64,000 bases of DNA from Acidisoma sp965199065 (GTDB lineage: Bacteria > Pseudomonadota > Alphaproteobacteria > Acetobacterales > Acetobacteraceae): NCBI RefSeq assembly GCF_965199065.1, contig NZ_CBDAQN010000001.1, positions 1,569,076-1,633,075 on the forward strand. Direction: 5' to 3'. The notes beneath the pieces were generated by a model. It had not been told where the DNA came from and did not search any database. It saw only the letters and a program-made list of their open reading frames with translations. This document shows positions 53,890 through 60,891 of this stretch, piece by piece (position 1 is the stretch's first letter; each line of letters opens with the position of its first letter). Both the position numbers and the translations under genes were made by a program.

Positions 53890-55398
53890 ATGGCCGCGCC
53901 TCGAGCGAATTTGGCGGCCGGGCGGAAGGTGATCGTCATTGGCGGCGGCTTTGGCGGTATCGCTGCCGGGTTGCGCGCCCGCGCCCTCGGCTATGAGGTC
54001 ACGCTCCTGGACCGTCTCGATCAGCTGGGCGGTCGCGGACGTGTTGTGCGGCACGACGGCTTTCACTTCGATGCAGGACCGACGGTGATCACCGCGCCGT
54101 TCCTCCTGGACGAACTTTTCGCGCTTTTCGGCGAGGACAGGCGCGACCATGTGCCTCTGCTGCCCGTGACCCCCTTCTACCGCGTCCGGTTTGTCGACGG
54201 GCGGCACTTCGACCTGACCGGCGACGCCGACGCCATGCGCGGCGAGGTCGTCCGGTTCTGCCAGCAGGATCTTCCCGGCTACGAAAAAATGCAGCGGCAT
54301 TCGGCGGAATTATACCGTATTGGCTATGAACGCTACAGCGCTCAGCCGTTCCACAAGCTCGCAACGATGATGACGGCGTTTCCGGAGATCGTGAGGCTTT
54401 CGGGCCACCGGAGCGTCTACAGCATCGTGCGGCGCTATCTTCGAGACGACAGCCTGCGGCGCGTCTTTTCGCTGCAACCGCTTCTCGTCGGCGGGCATCC
54501 CTTTCATACCAGTGGGCTCTACGCTCTCATCCAGCACCTGGAGCGAACGCACGGCGTCTGGTTTCCCAAAGGCGGAACAGGCGCCCTGGTGGCGGGGCTC
54601 GGCGCGCTCATGCGGCGCCAGGGCATCGCCGTCCGCCTGCAAGCCGATGTCGCCCGCCTTCTGCACGAAAACGGCCGGATCACAGGCGTGGCGCTTGCAA
54701 CCGGGGAGACGCTACCCGCGGACGCCGTCATCGCCAACGCCGACGCGCCTGCAATCTACGCCGATCTTCTTCCAAGCCTGAAACGACGGCGCTGGACCGA
54801 CCGGAAGCTCGACCGGCTGGACTACTCCATGGGTCTCTTTGTCTTCTATTTCGGGACCAATCGCCGCTACGAGACGACCGCGCACCACACCATCCTGCTT
54901 GGTCAGCGCTACCGGGAACTGCTCGACGAGATCTTCGGCCGTGGCGTCGAGGTGCCGGACGATCTGAGCCTCTATCTCCATCGTCCCACGGCGACCGACC
55001 CCGACATGGCGCCGCCCGGCTGCGACGCCTTCTACGTGCTCGCTCCAGTGCCTAATCTTCGTTCCGAGATCGACTGGGCAGTCGCGGCCCCTCGCCTGCG
55101 AGACCGGCTTGTCGCGATGATGGAAGCGCGCGAACTGCCAGAGCTTTCCGCCGCGATCGTGACCGAGAGCTGGATGACGCCGCAAACCTTCAGCGAGGAA
55201 TACCGGAGCCGGCATGGGGCTGGATTCTCTGTCTCGCCACGTCTGATGCAGTCCGCGTGGTTCCGGTTCCATAACAAGTCGGAGGAGGTTCGCGGCCTCT
55301 ATCTCGTCGGCGCGGGCACCCATCCAGGGGCCGGACTGCCGGGCGTGTTGACCTCGGCCAAGGTGGTGGAGACACTGCTCAAGGAAGACGCCCGGTAG
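53890..55398 (+). CDS. crtI: Phytoene desaturase
   Basis: This 502-residue FAD-dependent desaturase has a dinucleotide motif VIVIGGGFGGIAAGLRARALGYEV followed by GGRGRV, the HPFHTSGLYALIQHLERTHGVWFPKGGTGALV block specific to CrtI, and the C-terminal GLYLVGAGTHPGAGLPGVLTSAKVV. It converts phytoene to neurosporene or lycopene. It is monocistronic here, ended by a hairpin repeat, and lies far from crtB. A CrtD function is less likely from the substrate block. Confidence 0.9.
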   Translation: MAAPRANLAAGRKVIVIGGGFGGIAAGLRARALGYEVTLLDRLDQLGGRGRVVRHDGFHFDAGPTVITAPFLLDELFALFGEDRRDHVPLLPVTPFYRVRFVDGRHFDLTGDADAMRGEVVRFCQQDLPGYEKMQRHSAELYRIGYERYSAQPFHKLATMMTAFPEIVRLSGHRSVYSIVRRYLRDDSLRRVFSLQPLLVGGHPFHTSGLYALIQHLERTHGVWFPKGGTGALVAGLGALMRRQGIAVRLQADVARLLHENGRITGVALATGETLPADAVIANADAPAIYADLLPSLKRRRWTDRKLDRLDYSMGLFVFYFGTNRRYETTAHHTILLGQRYRELLDEIFGRGVEVPDDLSLYLHRPTATDPDMAPPGCDAFYVLAPVPNLRSEIDWAVAAPRLRDRLVAMMEARELPELSAAIVTESWMTPQTFSEEYRSRHGAGFSVSPRLMQSAWFRFHNKSEEVRGLYLVGAGTHPGAGLPGVLTSAKVVETLLKEDAR

Positions 55399-55408
55399 GC
55401 AAGAAGCA

Positions 55409-55443
55409 AGCGGTTCTTTTTCTAAAAAAGAACCAAAAAATTT
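55409..55443. repeat. Interspersed hairpin repeat, copy 2 (end of crtI)
   Basis: GGTTCTTTTT (55412-55421) and AAAAAGAACC (55425-55434) with loop CTA, then AAAAAATTTT. It matches the copy at 5067-5101 except in the loop and one base. It lies between the convergent ends of crtI (+) and the small membrane protein (-), so it could end both transcripts, but the strand-specific T-runs are short. Confidence 0.75.
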
Positions 55444-55446
55444 TGC

Positions 55447-55650
55447 TCAGCCCGGTTGCAGCAGCACCAGGTAAACGACCTTCCAGTACGGCAGCGCGAA
55501 AAGGACGAACAAGCCGGCGATGCCTGTCCAGACAACGACCGATCCGGCAGTCAGCCACGCGCCGATTTTATGCTCCCGCCACCCATAGATCGATCCGCCG
55601 GTCAGCCAGGCCCAGATCACAAAGATGAGGATGAACCACCCGATGTACAT
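55447..55650 (-). CDS. Small two-helix membrane protein at the end of the puf operon
   Basis: This 67-residue protein (MYIGWFILIFVIWAWLTGGSIYGW...) has two probable helices separated by WREHKIG and a short tail. It begins 2 bp after the triheme cytochrome stop, so the two are very likely co-translated. I do not recognise a family. It could anchor the periplasmic cytochrome or belong to the reaction centre/LH1 periphery. Confidence 0.7.
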   Translation of the reverse strand: MYIGWFILIFVIWAWLTGGSIYGWREHKIGAWLTAGSVVVWTGIAGLFVLFALPYWKVVYLVLLQPG

Positions 55651-55652
55651 TT

Positions 55653-57245
55653 TCAGTCACTCCCGTTATTAGAGAGCTGCGTGAAGAGGCGGTCGGCAAA
55701 GTGGGTCAGCTGCCAGGCCCGCTGGTCGGGAGGAATGGTGTCATCGCCATTTACAATCGGGCAGTAGGCAATGGTGAGGCCATTGACCGCGTCCGATCTC
55801 GAGACCGTGGGCGCCACGCTATGCAGCTTCTGCACGATCGCGTTCACGTTGTTAAGCATGTTCGGCATGGTGGTGGACTTCAGCAGATCCTCAAGCCCGT
55901 TTGAGTTGTCCGCAAGCGCCGTTTTCAGCTGGTCCTGCTCGAGCGTCGGGCAGCCGTCGGGCCGTTGACCGTTGGTGAAAGTGTGAGTGTCCTTGCGGAT
56001 GATGTTGACGAGCAAGGGCGTCGCACTCATCGGAGCCACATTGCTCCAAGCCTGGCGGACGTAATTGGCAACCTCGGCAACCTGTTCATCGGTCATCGTG
56101 GCTCCGACACCGGGCATCAACGCGTAGCTTCCACGCGCCTCAAGCCCTCCGAGGATGACGCGGATGACGCTCTGCGGGCCGGTTGCCGTTACCATCCCGT
56201 TGCCGTCGAGCGCCGGGATGTTGCCCTTGATCCCCTGGCCGTCCGGCTGATGGCACGCTGCGCAGTGGCTGAGATAGACCTGCTGACCAGCGAGCACCGT
56301 TGCGTTGTTCGGCCCACGCTTCCACTCGTAGTAGGCGGGCGTCGTCGGCAGGGTGTGGAGATAGGCGACGATCGCCGCGCGGTCAGCGTCGGTCAGATAC
56401 TTGGTGCTGTAGTCGATCACCTCCGACATGGGTCCGGCGACGGTGCCCATGGAGGGCGAATCGCCGTCCTTGAGGAACTCCTCGATGTCGGCGTCACTGA
56501 AGCGCCCGATGCCGGTCGTGGGATCGAAACGCAGACTGGGCGCGTACCACTGCGTGATCGGCCCGCCGAGAACGTTCAGTGCTACCGCGGTGTTGCCGAG
56601 GAAGTTCCGGTGGTTGTGGCACTCGCCGCAATGCTCGAGTCCGTTGACGATATAGGCGCCACGATTTTGCTGCGCCGTCAGGTGAGGATCGGGGTGATAG
56701 CGGCTACCGAGGAAAAAGAGATTGTAGCCAGCAACAGCAGGTCGCAGGTTGAACGGAAACCAGATGTAGTTCTTCAAGCGCGGCGCGTGGATTGGTTGCA
56801 GCGAGAAGAGATAGGCCTTGATCGCCAGGATGTCGTCGTCCGGCAAGGTCGTATACCAAGGATAGGGCATCGCCGGGTAAATGTACTGCCCCTTCGGCGT
56901 GATGCCCCCGCGCATCAGGCGGATGAAGCCGGCATCCGTATAGTAGCCGATCCCGGTATTCACGTCGGGCGTAATGTTCGGCGTCGAGATCTTGCCGAAG
57001 GGCATGGCCATGTATTGGCCGCCGGCAAACTCTTTCCCGCCGTTCGCACTATGACAGCCGACGCAGTCGCCCATGGTCGTCAGGTATTTGCCCTTGGCGA
57101 TGAGCGCGGCATCGGTGGACGGGGCCTGGGACGGACCCTGCCCCGCTGTCTGCAAGGGCACCTGCGTCGCGCCCCAGCCGTGAGCCGCGAGTACACCGGC
57201 CGACAGCACGATGCCAAGCGCCCCGCCGAGTAGTTTCTTGTTCAT
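55653..57245 (-). CDS. Periplasmic triheme cytochrome c, AdhB-like, coupled to pufC
   Basis: This 530-residue protein has a signal peptide (MNKKLLGGALGIVLSAGVLAAHG) and three CxxCH heme sites: Cys61 (CVGCH), Cys206 (CGECH) and Cys328 (CAACH). Spacing and the MPFGKISTPNITPD block match the cytochrome subunits of alcohol/gluconate dehydrogenases. A C-terminal domain of about 100 residues (from about 430) has two Cys that may pair. No dehydrogenase gene is adjacent; instead its ATG overlaps the pufC stop, so it is made with the reaction centre. It may donate electrons to the PufC tetraheme or link substrate oxidation to it. Confidence 0.87.
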   Translation of the reverse strand: MNKKLLGGALGIVLSAGVLAAHGWGATQVPLQTAGQGPSQAPSTDAALIAKGKYLTTMGDCVGCHSANGGKEFAGGQYMAMPFGKISTPNITPDVNTGIGYYTDAGFIRLMRGGITPKGQYIYPAMPYPWYTTLPDDDILAIKAYLFSLQPIHAPRLKNYIWFPFNLRPAVAGYNLFFLGSRYHPDPHLTAQQNRGAYIVNGLEHCGECHNHRNFLGNTAVALNVLGGPITQWYAPSLRFDPTTGIGRFSDADIEEFLKDGDSPSMGTVAGPMSEVIDYSTKYLTDADRAAIVAYLHTLPTTPAYYEWKRGPNNATVLAGQQVYLSHCAACHQPDGQGIKGNIPALDGNGMVTATGPQSVIRVILGGLEARGSYALMPGVGATMTDEQVAEVANYVRQAWSNVAPMSATPLLVNIIRKDTHTFTNGQRPDGCPTLEQDQLKTALADNSNGLEDLLKSTTMPNMLNNVNAIVQKLHSVAPTVSRSDAVNGLTIAYCPIVNGDDTIPPDQRAWQLTHFADRLFTQLSNNGSD

Positions 57246-58492
57246 GGTGTCGCACCTCCCGACTGAGCGACGGTACCAGACAACACTGGTGCAGACAAAC
57301 TTGCCTCCTTAGGGCCGGTCGCAGGCTGAAGCGATGAAGACCTCATCACAGGCGGAAGGGCGAAGGGAGGCCGCACGATTGTTTGCGCCGTCGTACCGCT
57401 TCCGTTCGTGGGGTGCGTAAGCGCCGGGTAAGTGTCCACGACATGCGCACCATAGTAGGGGGCATACGCGCCTTGGTGGCAAGTCTGGCAGTTGATTTTC
57501 GGAACATCGCCCATCGGGCCACGGCGGCCGGCGGGGAAGATATTCGTGATCGGAACCATGAAGTTGTTGTTAAGGTCGCGCACCATCTGGATACCATACC
57601 AGGCGGTCAGGCGGTTCGGTGTACCCTGGTCCCAAATCGAGAAGGCCCGGCTGTTATGGCAGTAGTTGCACCCGACGCCCAGCGAATGTGCAAAATGCAT
57701 CATCAGGGCATAGGTCCAGTTGGTTTGCTCGATCGAGGTGCGGTTGCCCGCCGGCAAAGCGGTCGACCCCTGAACGTCGATCGGATCGGCGTTCAAAAGG
57801 AAGGGCGTGTAAGGATCGGAAGGCAGCGCCGACATATCTGCGGCGGGCGACGGGTAATTCTCGCCGGTCGTCGTCGCGGCAACGCCGTGCAGGCCGCCCG
57901 GCGGCAGCTGGAAGGTCCACGTATATTGCGGTGCGCCGGCGCCGCGGTGGCAAGTGCCGCAGTTGACGCCTGCAGCGCCGACGTGGCTCCGCCAGTTCTC
58001 ATTGATATACTGCGTCATCAGCAGCATGTGGCGCGCTATTTCCTTCGTGTAGATCACGTCGGACGCCATGTTCGCGACCGAGTGGCAGTAGGCGCAGCCG
58101 ACCTGCGGCGCGACCCACTGCGCCATCGACGCCATCACCCGCAGGAAGTCGTTGGCATCGACCGTCTTCAGCACCTGGATGTTCTTATAGACAGCGGCAG
58201 CCGGCTTGCCTGCGGGAGTGACCGCAGGATACTCGCCGGTCGGCGAATTCAGCGGCATGTTCACCTTGCTCGCCGCCAGGTTATATTGCTCGATCATTCC
58301 CGTGCCGCGTGGCCCTAGCTGGATACTTGCCATCGGCAGGGTCTGCAGCGTGCTCGCCAGGCCCCAGACGACAAGGGCCACGATAATGCCGGCGGCCCAC
58401 CCGGCAGCCTTGTATGGATGGTAGCGGGCGCCGTTGAACAATCCTGAAATGAGCCATCCCGTGAGGCGGAACGGGGCCAGGAAGGGGTTCAT
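57242..58492 (-). CDS. pufC: Reaction centre tetraheme cytochrome c subunit
   Basis: This 416-residue subunit has an N-terminal anchor helix (about 30-50) without a lipobox Cys. Four CxxCH sites are at Cys133, 178, 275 and 335, as usual for PufC, with axial Met candidates in the preceding helices. It re-reduces the photo-oxidised special pair. After the fourth heme there is a ~60-residue Pro/Ser/Thr-rich tail. The ATG at 58492 overlaps the pufM stop. Confidence 0.96.
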   Translation of the reverse strand: MNPFLAPFRLTGWLISGLFNGARYHPYKAAGWAAGIIVALVVWGLASTLQTLPMASIQLGPRGTGMIEQYNLAASKVNMPLNSPTGEYPAVTPAGKPAAAVYKNIQVLKTVDANDFLRVMASMAQWVAPQVGCAYCHSVANMASDVIYTKEIARHMLLMTQYINENWRSHVGAAGVNCGTCHRGAGAPQYTWTFQLPPGGLHGVAATTTGENYPSPAADMSALPSDPYTPFLLNADPIDVQGSTALPAGNRTSIEQTNWTYALMMHFAHSLGVGCNYCHNSRAFSIWDQGTPNRLTAWYGIQMVRDLNNNFMVPITNIFPAGRRGPMGDVPKINCQTCHQGAYAPYYGAHVVDTYPALTHPTNGSGTTAQTIVRPPFALPPVMRSSSLQPATGPKEASLSAPVLSGTVAQSGGATP

Positions 58493-59493
58493 TTCAGGAC
58501 CCCCGTAAGATCGCTCGGCGGGGTGGGGATGTACGGATAGACCGCGGGATAAACCGGCGCGATGCCGTGCTTCACGCCCCAGAGATACCAATTATCGACG
58601 ACGGTGCCGGTGAGCAGAATGCCGATGCCGCCGGTGAGCGGGCAGAGCACAGCGAACCACCACGCCCAACGGTGGATAGACTCGAAGGTCGCGTTGAAGC
58701 CCATTGTCCAGCGCCAGAAGATCGCGCCGCGCTCCGCGGCCGTGCCGCGATCCGTCACTAGCTCGAGCTCACGCTCGCCCCAATAGCGGCTGGTGGCCAG
58801 GATGGTGCCGCCATGCATCGCGAAGAGCAGCGTCGACCCATAGAGGAAGACGATCGAGAGCATGTGGAACGGGTTGTAATAGAGGTTGCCGGAGCGGATG
58901 GAGATCGACGCGGTCCAATCCAGATGAGGGAAGATGCCGAAGGGCACGCCCTCGCCCCACGACCCCATGAGCAGCGGCCGCAGAAAGCCGCAGACAAGAT
59001 AGAGCCAGATGGCGGCGGCGAAGGCCCAGGCGACATGAGTTCCCAAACCGAGCGCGCGGGCACGACGATAGACCCGGAACCACCACAGGATGATCGAGGC
59101 GGTGAGGAAGAACCCAGCCATGAGCCACCAGCCGCCTTGATTCAAGGGCGGAATGCGCAGACCCCAGGACGGCGCCGGCGGCTCCAGCCCGAGCCAGGGC
59201 AGCAGCCGGATGAATTGCACCGGGTCCCAGTTGACCGAGGCCAGCATGTTGAGGCCGATGATCTCGAAGGCGATGAAGCCGCAAACGATGGACATGAGGC
59301 CGCAAGTGCCGAGGTAGAACGGCCCGACCTGGGCCGCCCCGATCAACCCCATCAGGTAGGAGTGGAACGGCTTAACGATCCGGTTCTCCTCGCCCCATTT
59401 AAGGGGCGCGCCCTCGTCCACCGGGCCGCGTATCTGAACGCGGTTGAAGATGTTCTGGTACTGTAAGCCGAATGCAGTGCGGTAATCGAACAT
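58489..59493 (-). CDS. pufM: Photosynthetic reaction centre M subunit
   Basis: This 334-residue five-helix subunit has the accessory and special-pair His in FPHLDW and LYYNPFHMLS, and the non-heme iron ligands in FAMHGGTIL, the Glu-rich WGERELE loop and FNATFESIHRWAWW. YQNIFNRVQIRGP is the normal start region; a short MFDYRTAFGLQ leader precedes it. It pairs with PufL to bind the special pair and quinones. It starts 6 bp after pufL and overlaps pufC. Confidence 0.97.
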   Translation of the reverse strand: MFDYRTAFGLQYQNIFNRVQIRGPVDEGAPLKWGEENRIVKPFHSYLMGLIGAAQVGPFYLGTCGLMSIVCGFIAFEIIGLNMLASVNWDPVQFIRLLPWLGLEPPAPSWGLRIPPLNQGGWWLMAGFFLTASIILWWFRVYRRARALGLGTHVAWAFAAAIWLYLVCGFLRPLLMGSWGEGVPFGIFPHLDWTASISIRSGNLYYNPFHMLSIVFLYGSTLLFAMHGGTILATSRYWGERELELVTDRGTAAERGAIFWRWTMGFNATFESIHRWAWWFAVLCPLTGGIGILLTGTVVDNWYLWGVKHGIAPVYPAVYPYIPTPPSDLTGVLK

Positions 59494-59499
59494 CGCGCT

Positions 59500-60324
59500 C
59501 TATCCCCAAATCGGGAGGTTAAGCCACCAGTTCCACCACTGCGGCCAGCCATGCGTCCACAACGGGCCGCTGATGACGATGCAGACGGCGCTCCACAAGC
59601 CGGCGTTCATGGCGCAGAACCAGCCTAGCCGATGAATGCCGAGCGGGCCGATCGAATAGACAATCAGATCGCGGAAGAAACTGTCTTCATAGCCGGACGG
59701 TTTGACCGGCTCGTCGCCGCCCGGATTGAGCGCGGAGAGGATCACGCCGCCATGCATCGAGAGGATGAGGGTGGTGGTGAAGAAGAACGTCACGGCGATC
59801 ATGTGCGCCGGATTGTAGTGGAACTCGAGATGCTGGTAGCCGACGTTGCTGACCCAATCCAGATGGGCCATGATCCCGTACGGGAAGCCGTTGCCCCAGG
59901 CGCCGAGCATCACGGGACGGATGACCTCCAGTGTGATGTAGGCGACGATGGCACAGGCAAAGGCGATTGGCGTGTGCAGCCCCATGCCGAGCTTGCGCGC
60001 TATCTCGATCATGCGCAGGTCCCAGGACACGAAAGCACCGATGGCGCAGAAGGTGATCCATTGCCACAATCCGCCGCTCGCAAGCGGCGCGAAGCCCAGC
60101 CCGTATTTTAGATCCGGTGGCGGAATGTTGATCTGCCAGACATTCCAGGTGGGTCCGATCGCGGCGCCATAGACGATCAAGGCGGTGCCGATCACCGTGA
60201 AGAAGATCGTGGTGACGCCAAAAAAGCCGACGTAGAACGGTCCGACCCAGAAGTCGAACAGGTCCCCGCCTATCAGCGTACCGCCACGTATGCGGTACTT
60301 GTATTCGAAATTCATCATGGCCAT
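59500..60324 (-). CDS. pufL: Photosynthetic reaction centre L subunit
   Basis: This 274-residue five-helix subunit begins MAMMNFEYKYRIRGGTLIGGDLFDFWVGPFYVGF, and GGGGAGACGCCTC precedes the ATG at 60324. His154 (AHLDWVSN), His169 and His174 (FHYNPAHM) correspond to L153, L168 and L173 of Rhodobacter. His169 is retained, unlike the Glu reported at this place in Zn-bacteriochlorophyll Acidiphilium. Quinone and iron ligands are in ILSMHGGVIL and GPLGIHRLGW. Confidence 0.97.
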   Translation of the reverse strand: MAMMNFEYKYRIRGGTLIGGDLFDFWVGPFYVGFFGVTTIFFTVIGTALIVYGAAIGPTWNVWQINIPPPDLKYGLGFAPLASGGLWQWITFCAIGAFVSWDLRMIEIARKLGMGLHTPIAFACAIVAYITLEVIRPVMLGAWGNGFPYGIMAHLDWVSNVGYQHLEFHYNPAHMIAVTFFFTTTLILSMHGGVILSALNPGGDEPVKPSGYEDSFFRDLIVYSIGPLGIHRLGWFCAMNAGLWSAVCIVISGPLWTHGWPQWWNWWLNLPIWG

Positions 60325-60343
60325 TGAGGCGTCTCCCCGCTCC

Positions 60344-60373
60344 GTTGAAGACCGGCTCTCACCGGCCCCCAAC
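60344..60373 (-). promoter_or_regulatory. mRNA hairpin between pufA and pufL
   Basis: In the 60-nt gap the transcript can fold into GUUG-GGGG-CCGG, a UGAGAG loop, then CCGG-UCUU-CAAC: twelve pairs including G-U wobbles. A stem-loop at this place is known in Rhodobacter to protect the pufBA mRNA and raise LH1 over reaction-centre protein. Here it ends about 20 nt before the pufL start. Confidence 0.65.
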
Positions 60374-60384
60374 AGAACCCATGT

Positions 60385-60588
60385 TCAGGGTGTTTTCGTA
60401 CTTGGCATAGGCGTCATCTGCTGCACCTGGGACGGGCCGCCGTAGCGATCCGCGTTCGGGCCATCCAGCCAGTTGAAGCGGCTGGTGCTCAGCAGGATGA
60501 AGTGAATGACCAGAGCGAGGATCAGCAGGAACACGAACAGCGTCGTCAGCGTCCGCCGCGGGTCGAAGAGAATCCAGACGCGATACAT
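60385..60588 (-). CDS. pufA: LH1 light-harvesting alpha polypeptide
   Basis: This 67-residue antenna protein starts MYRVWILFDPRRTLTTLFVFLLILALVIHFILLST; the bacteriochlorophyll-ligand His is in ALVIHF, followed by SRFNWLDG. The tail has a Gln/Pro/Thr-rich stretch as in other LH1 alpha chains. GGGGAGGGCGCC precedes the ATG. It follows pufB by 12 bp. Confidence 0.96.
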   Translation of the reverse strand: MYRVWILFDPRRTLTTLFVFLLILALVIHFILLSTSRFNWLDGPNADRYGGPSQVQQMTPMPSTKTP

Positions 60589-60600
60589 GGCGCCCTCCCC

Positions 60601-60855
60601 TCAGGTCAGCAGGACAGAAGCGGCATGGGTGCCCAGGGCCGCCAGGCCATGCAGTGCCGGATGATCCAGCAACATGCCGGTCTGATAGCCATGCACGCTG
60701 GGCAGCCAAGGCCGCCAGGCCCATGCCAGGATATGGGCAACGATCGCGATGCCCACGAAGATGAGGAAGCTGATGATGAAGATTCGGTTGAACTCCTTCG
60801 CCTCCCCCTCTGTCAGACCCGAGAGGGTCGACCGCCTTTCAAGATCGCTCGCCAT
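60601..60855 (-). CDS. pufB: LH1 light-harvesting beta polypeptide with C-terminal extension
   Basis: This 84-residue beta chain has a normal core: LSGLTEGEAKEFNRIFIISFLIFVGIAIVAHILAWAWRPWLP, with the ligand His in VAHILAWAW. Most LH1 beta chains stop shortly after RPWLP, but here about 32 more residues follow (SVHGYQTGMLLDHPALHGL...), with a His/Leu-rich, partly hydrophobic end. The stop at 60601 is followed by a good pufA ribosome site, so the extension looks real. GAGGAG precedes the ATG. Confidence 0.93.
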   Translation of the reverse strand: MASDLERRSTLSGLTEGEAKEFNRIFIISFLIFVGIAIVAHILAWAWRPWLPSVHGYQTGMLLDHPALHGLAALGTHAASVLLT

Positions 60856-60891
60856 GGATTTGTCTCCTCATGAAGTCGGTTAAGTCGCTGG

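Noticed and set aside
59500..60324. Zn-bacteriochlorophyll photosystem as in Acidiphilium
   Set aside because: PufL keeps His169 (L168 in Rhodobacter numbering), where Acidiphilium has Glu, and Mg chelatase genes look intact, so ordinary Mg-bacteriochlorophyll a is expected.
60856..60891. A pufQ gene or separate puf promoter between bchZ and pufB
   Set aside because: The gap is only 36 bp, with a ribosome-binding site and no room for pufQ; any puf promoter must lie within or upstream of bchZ.
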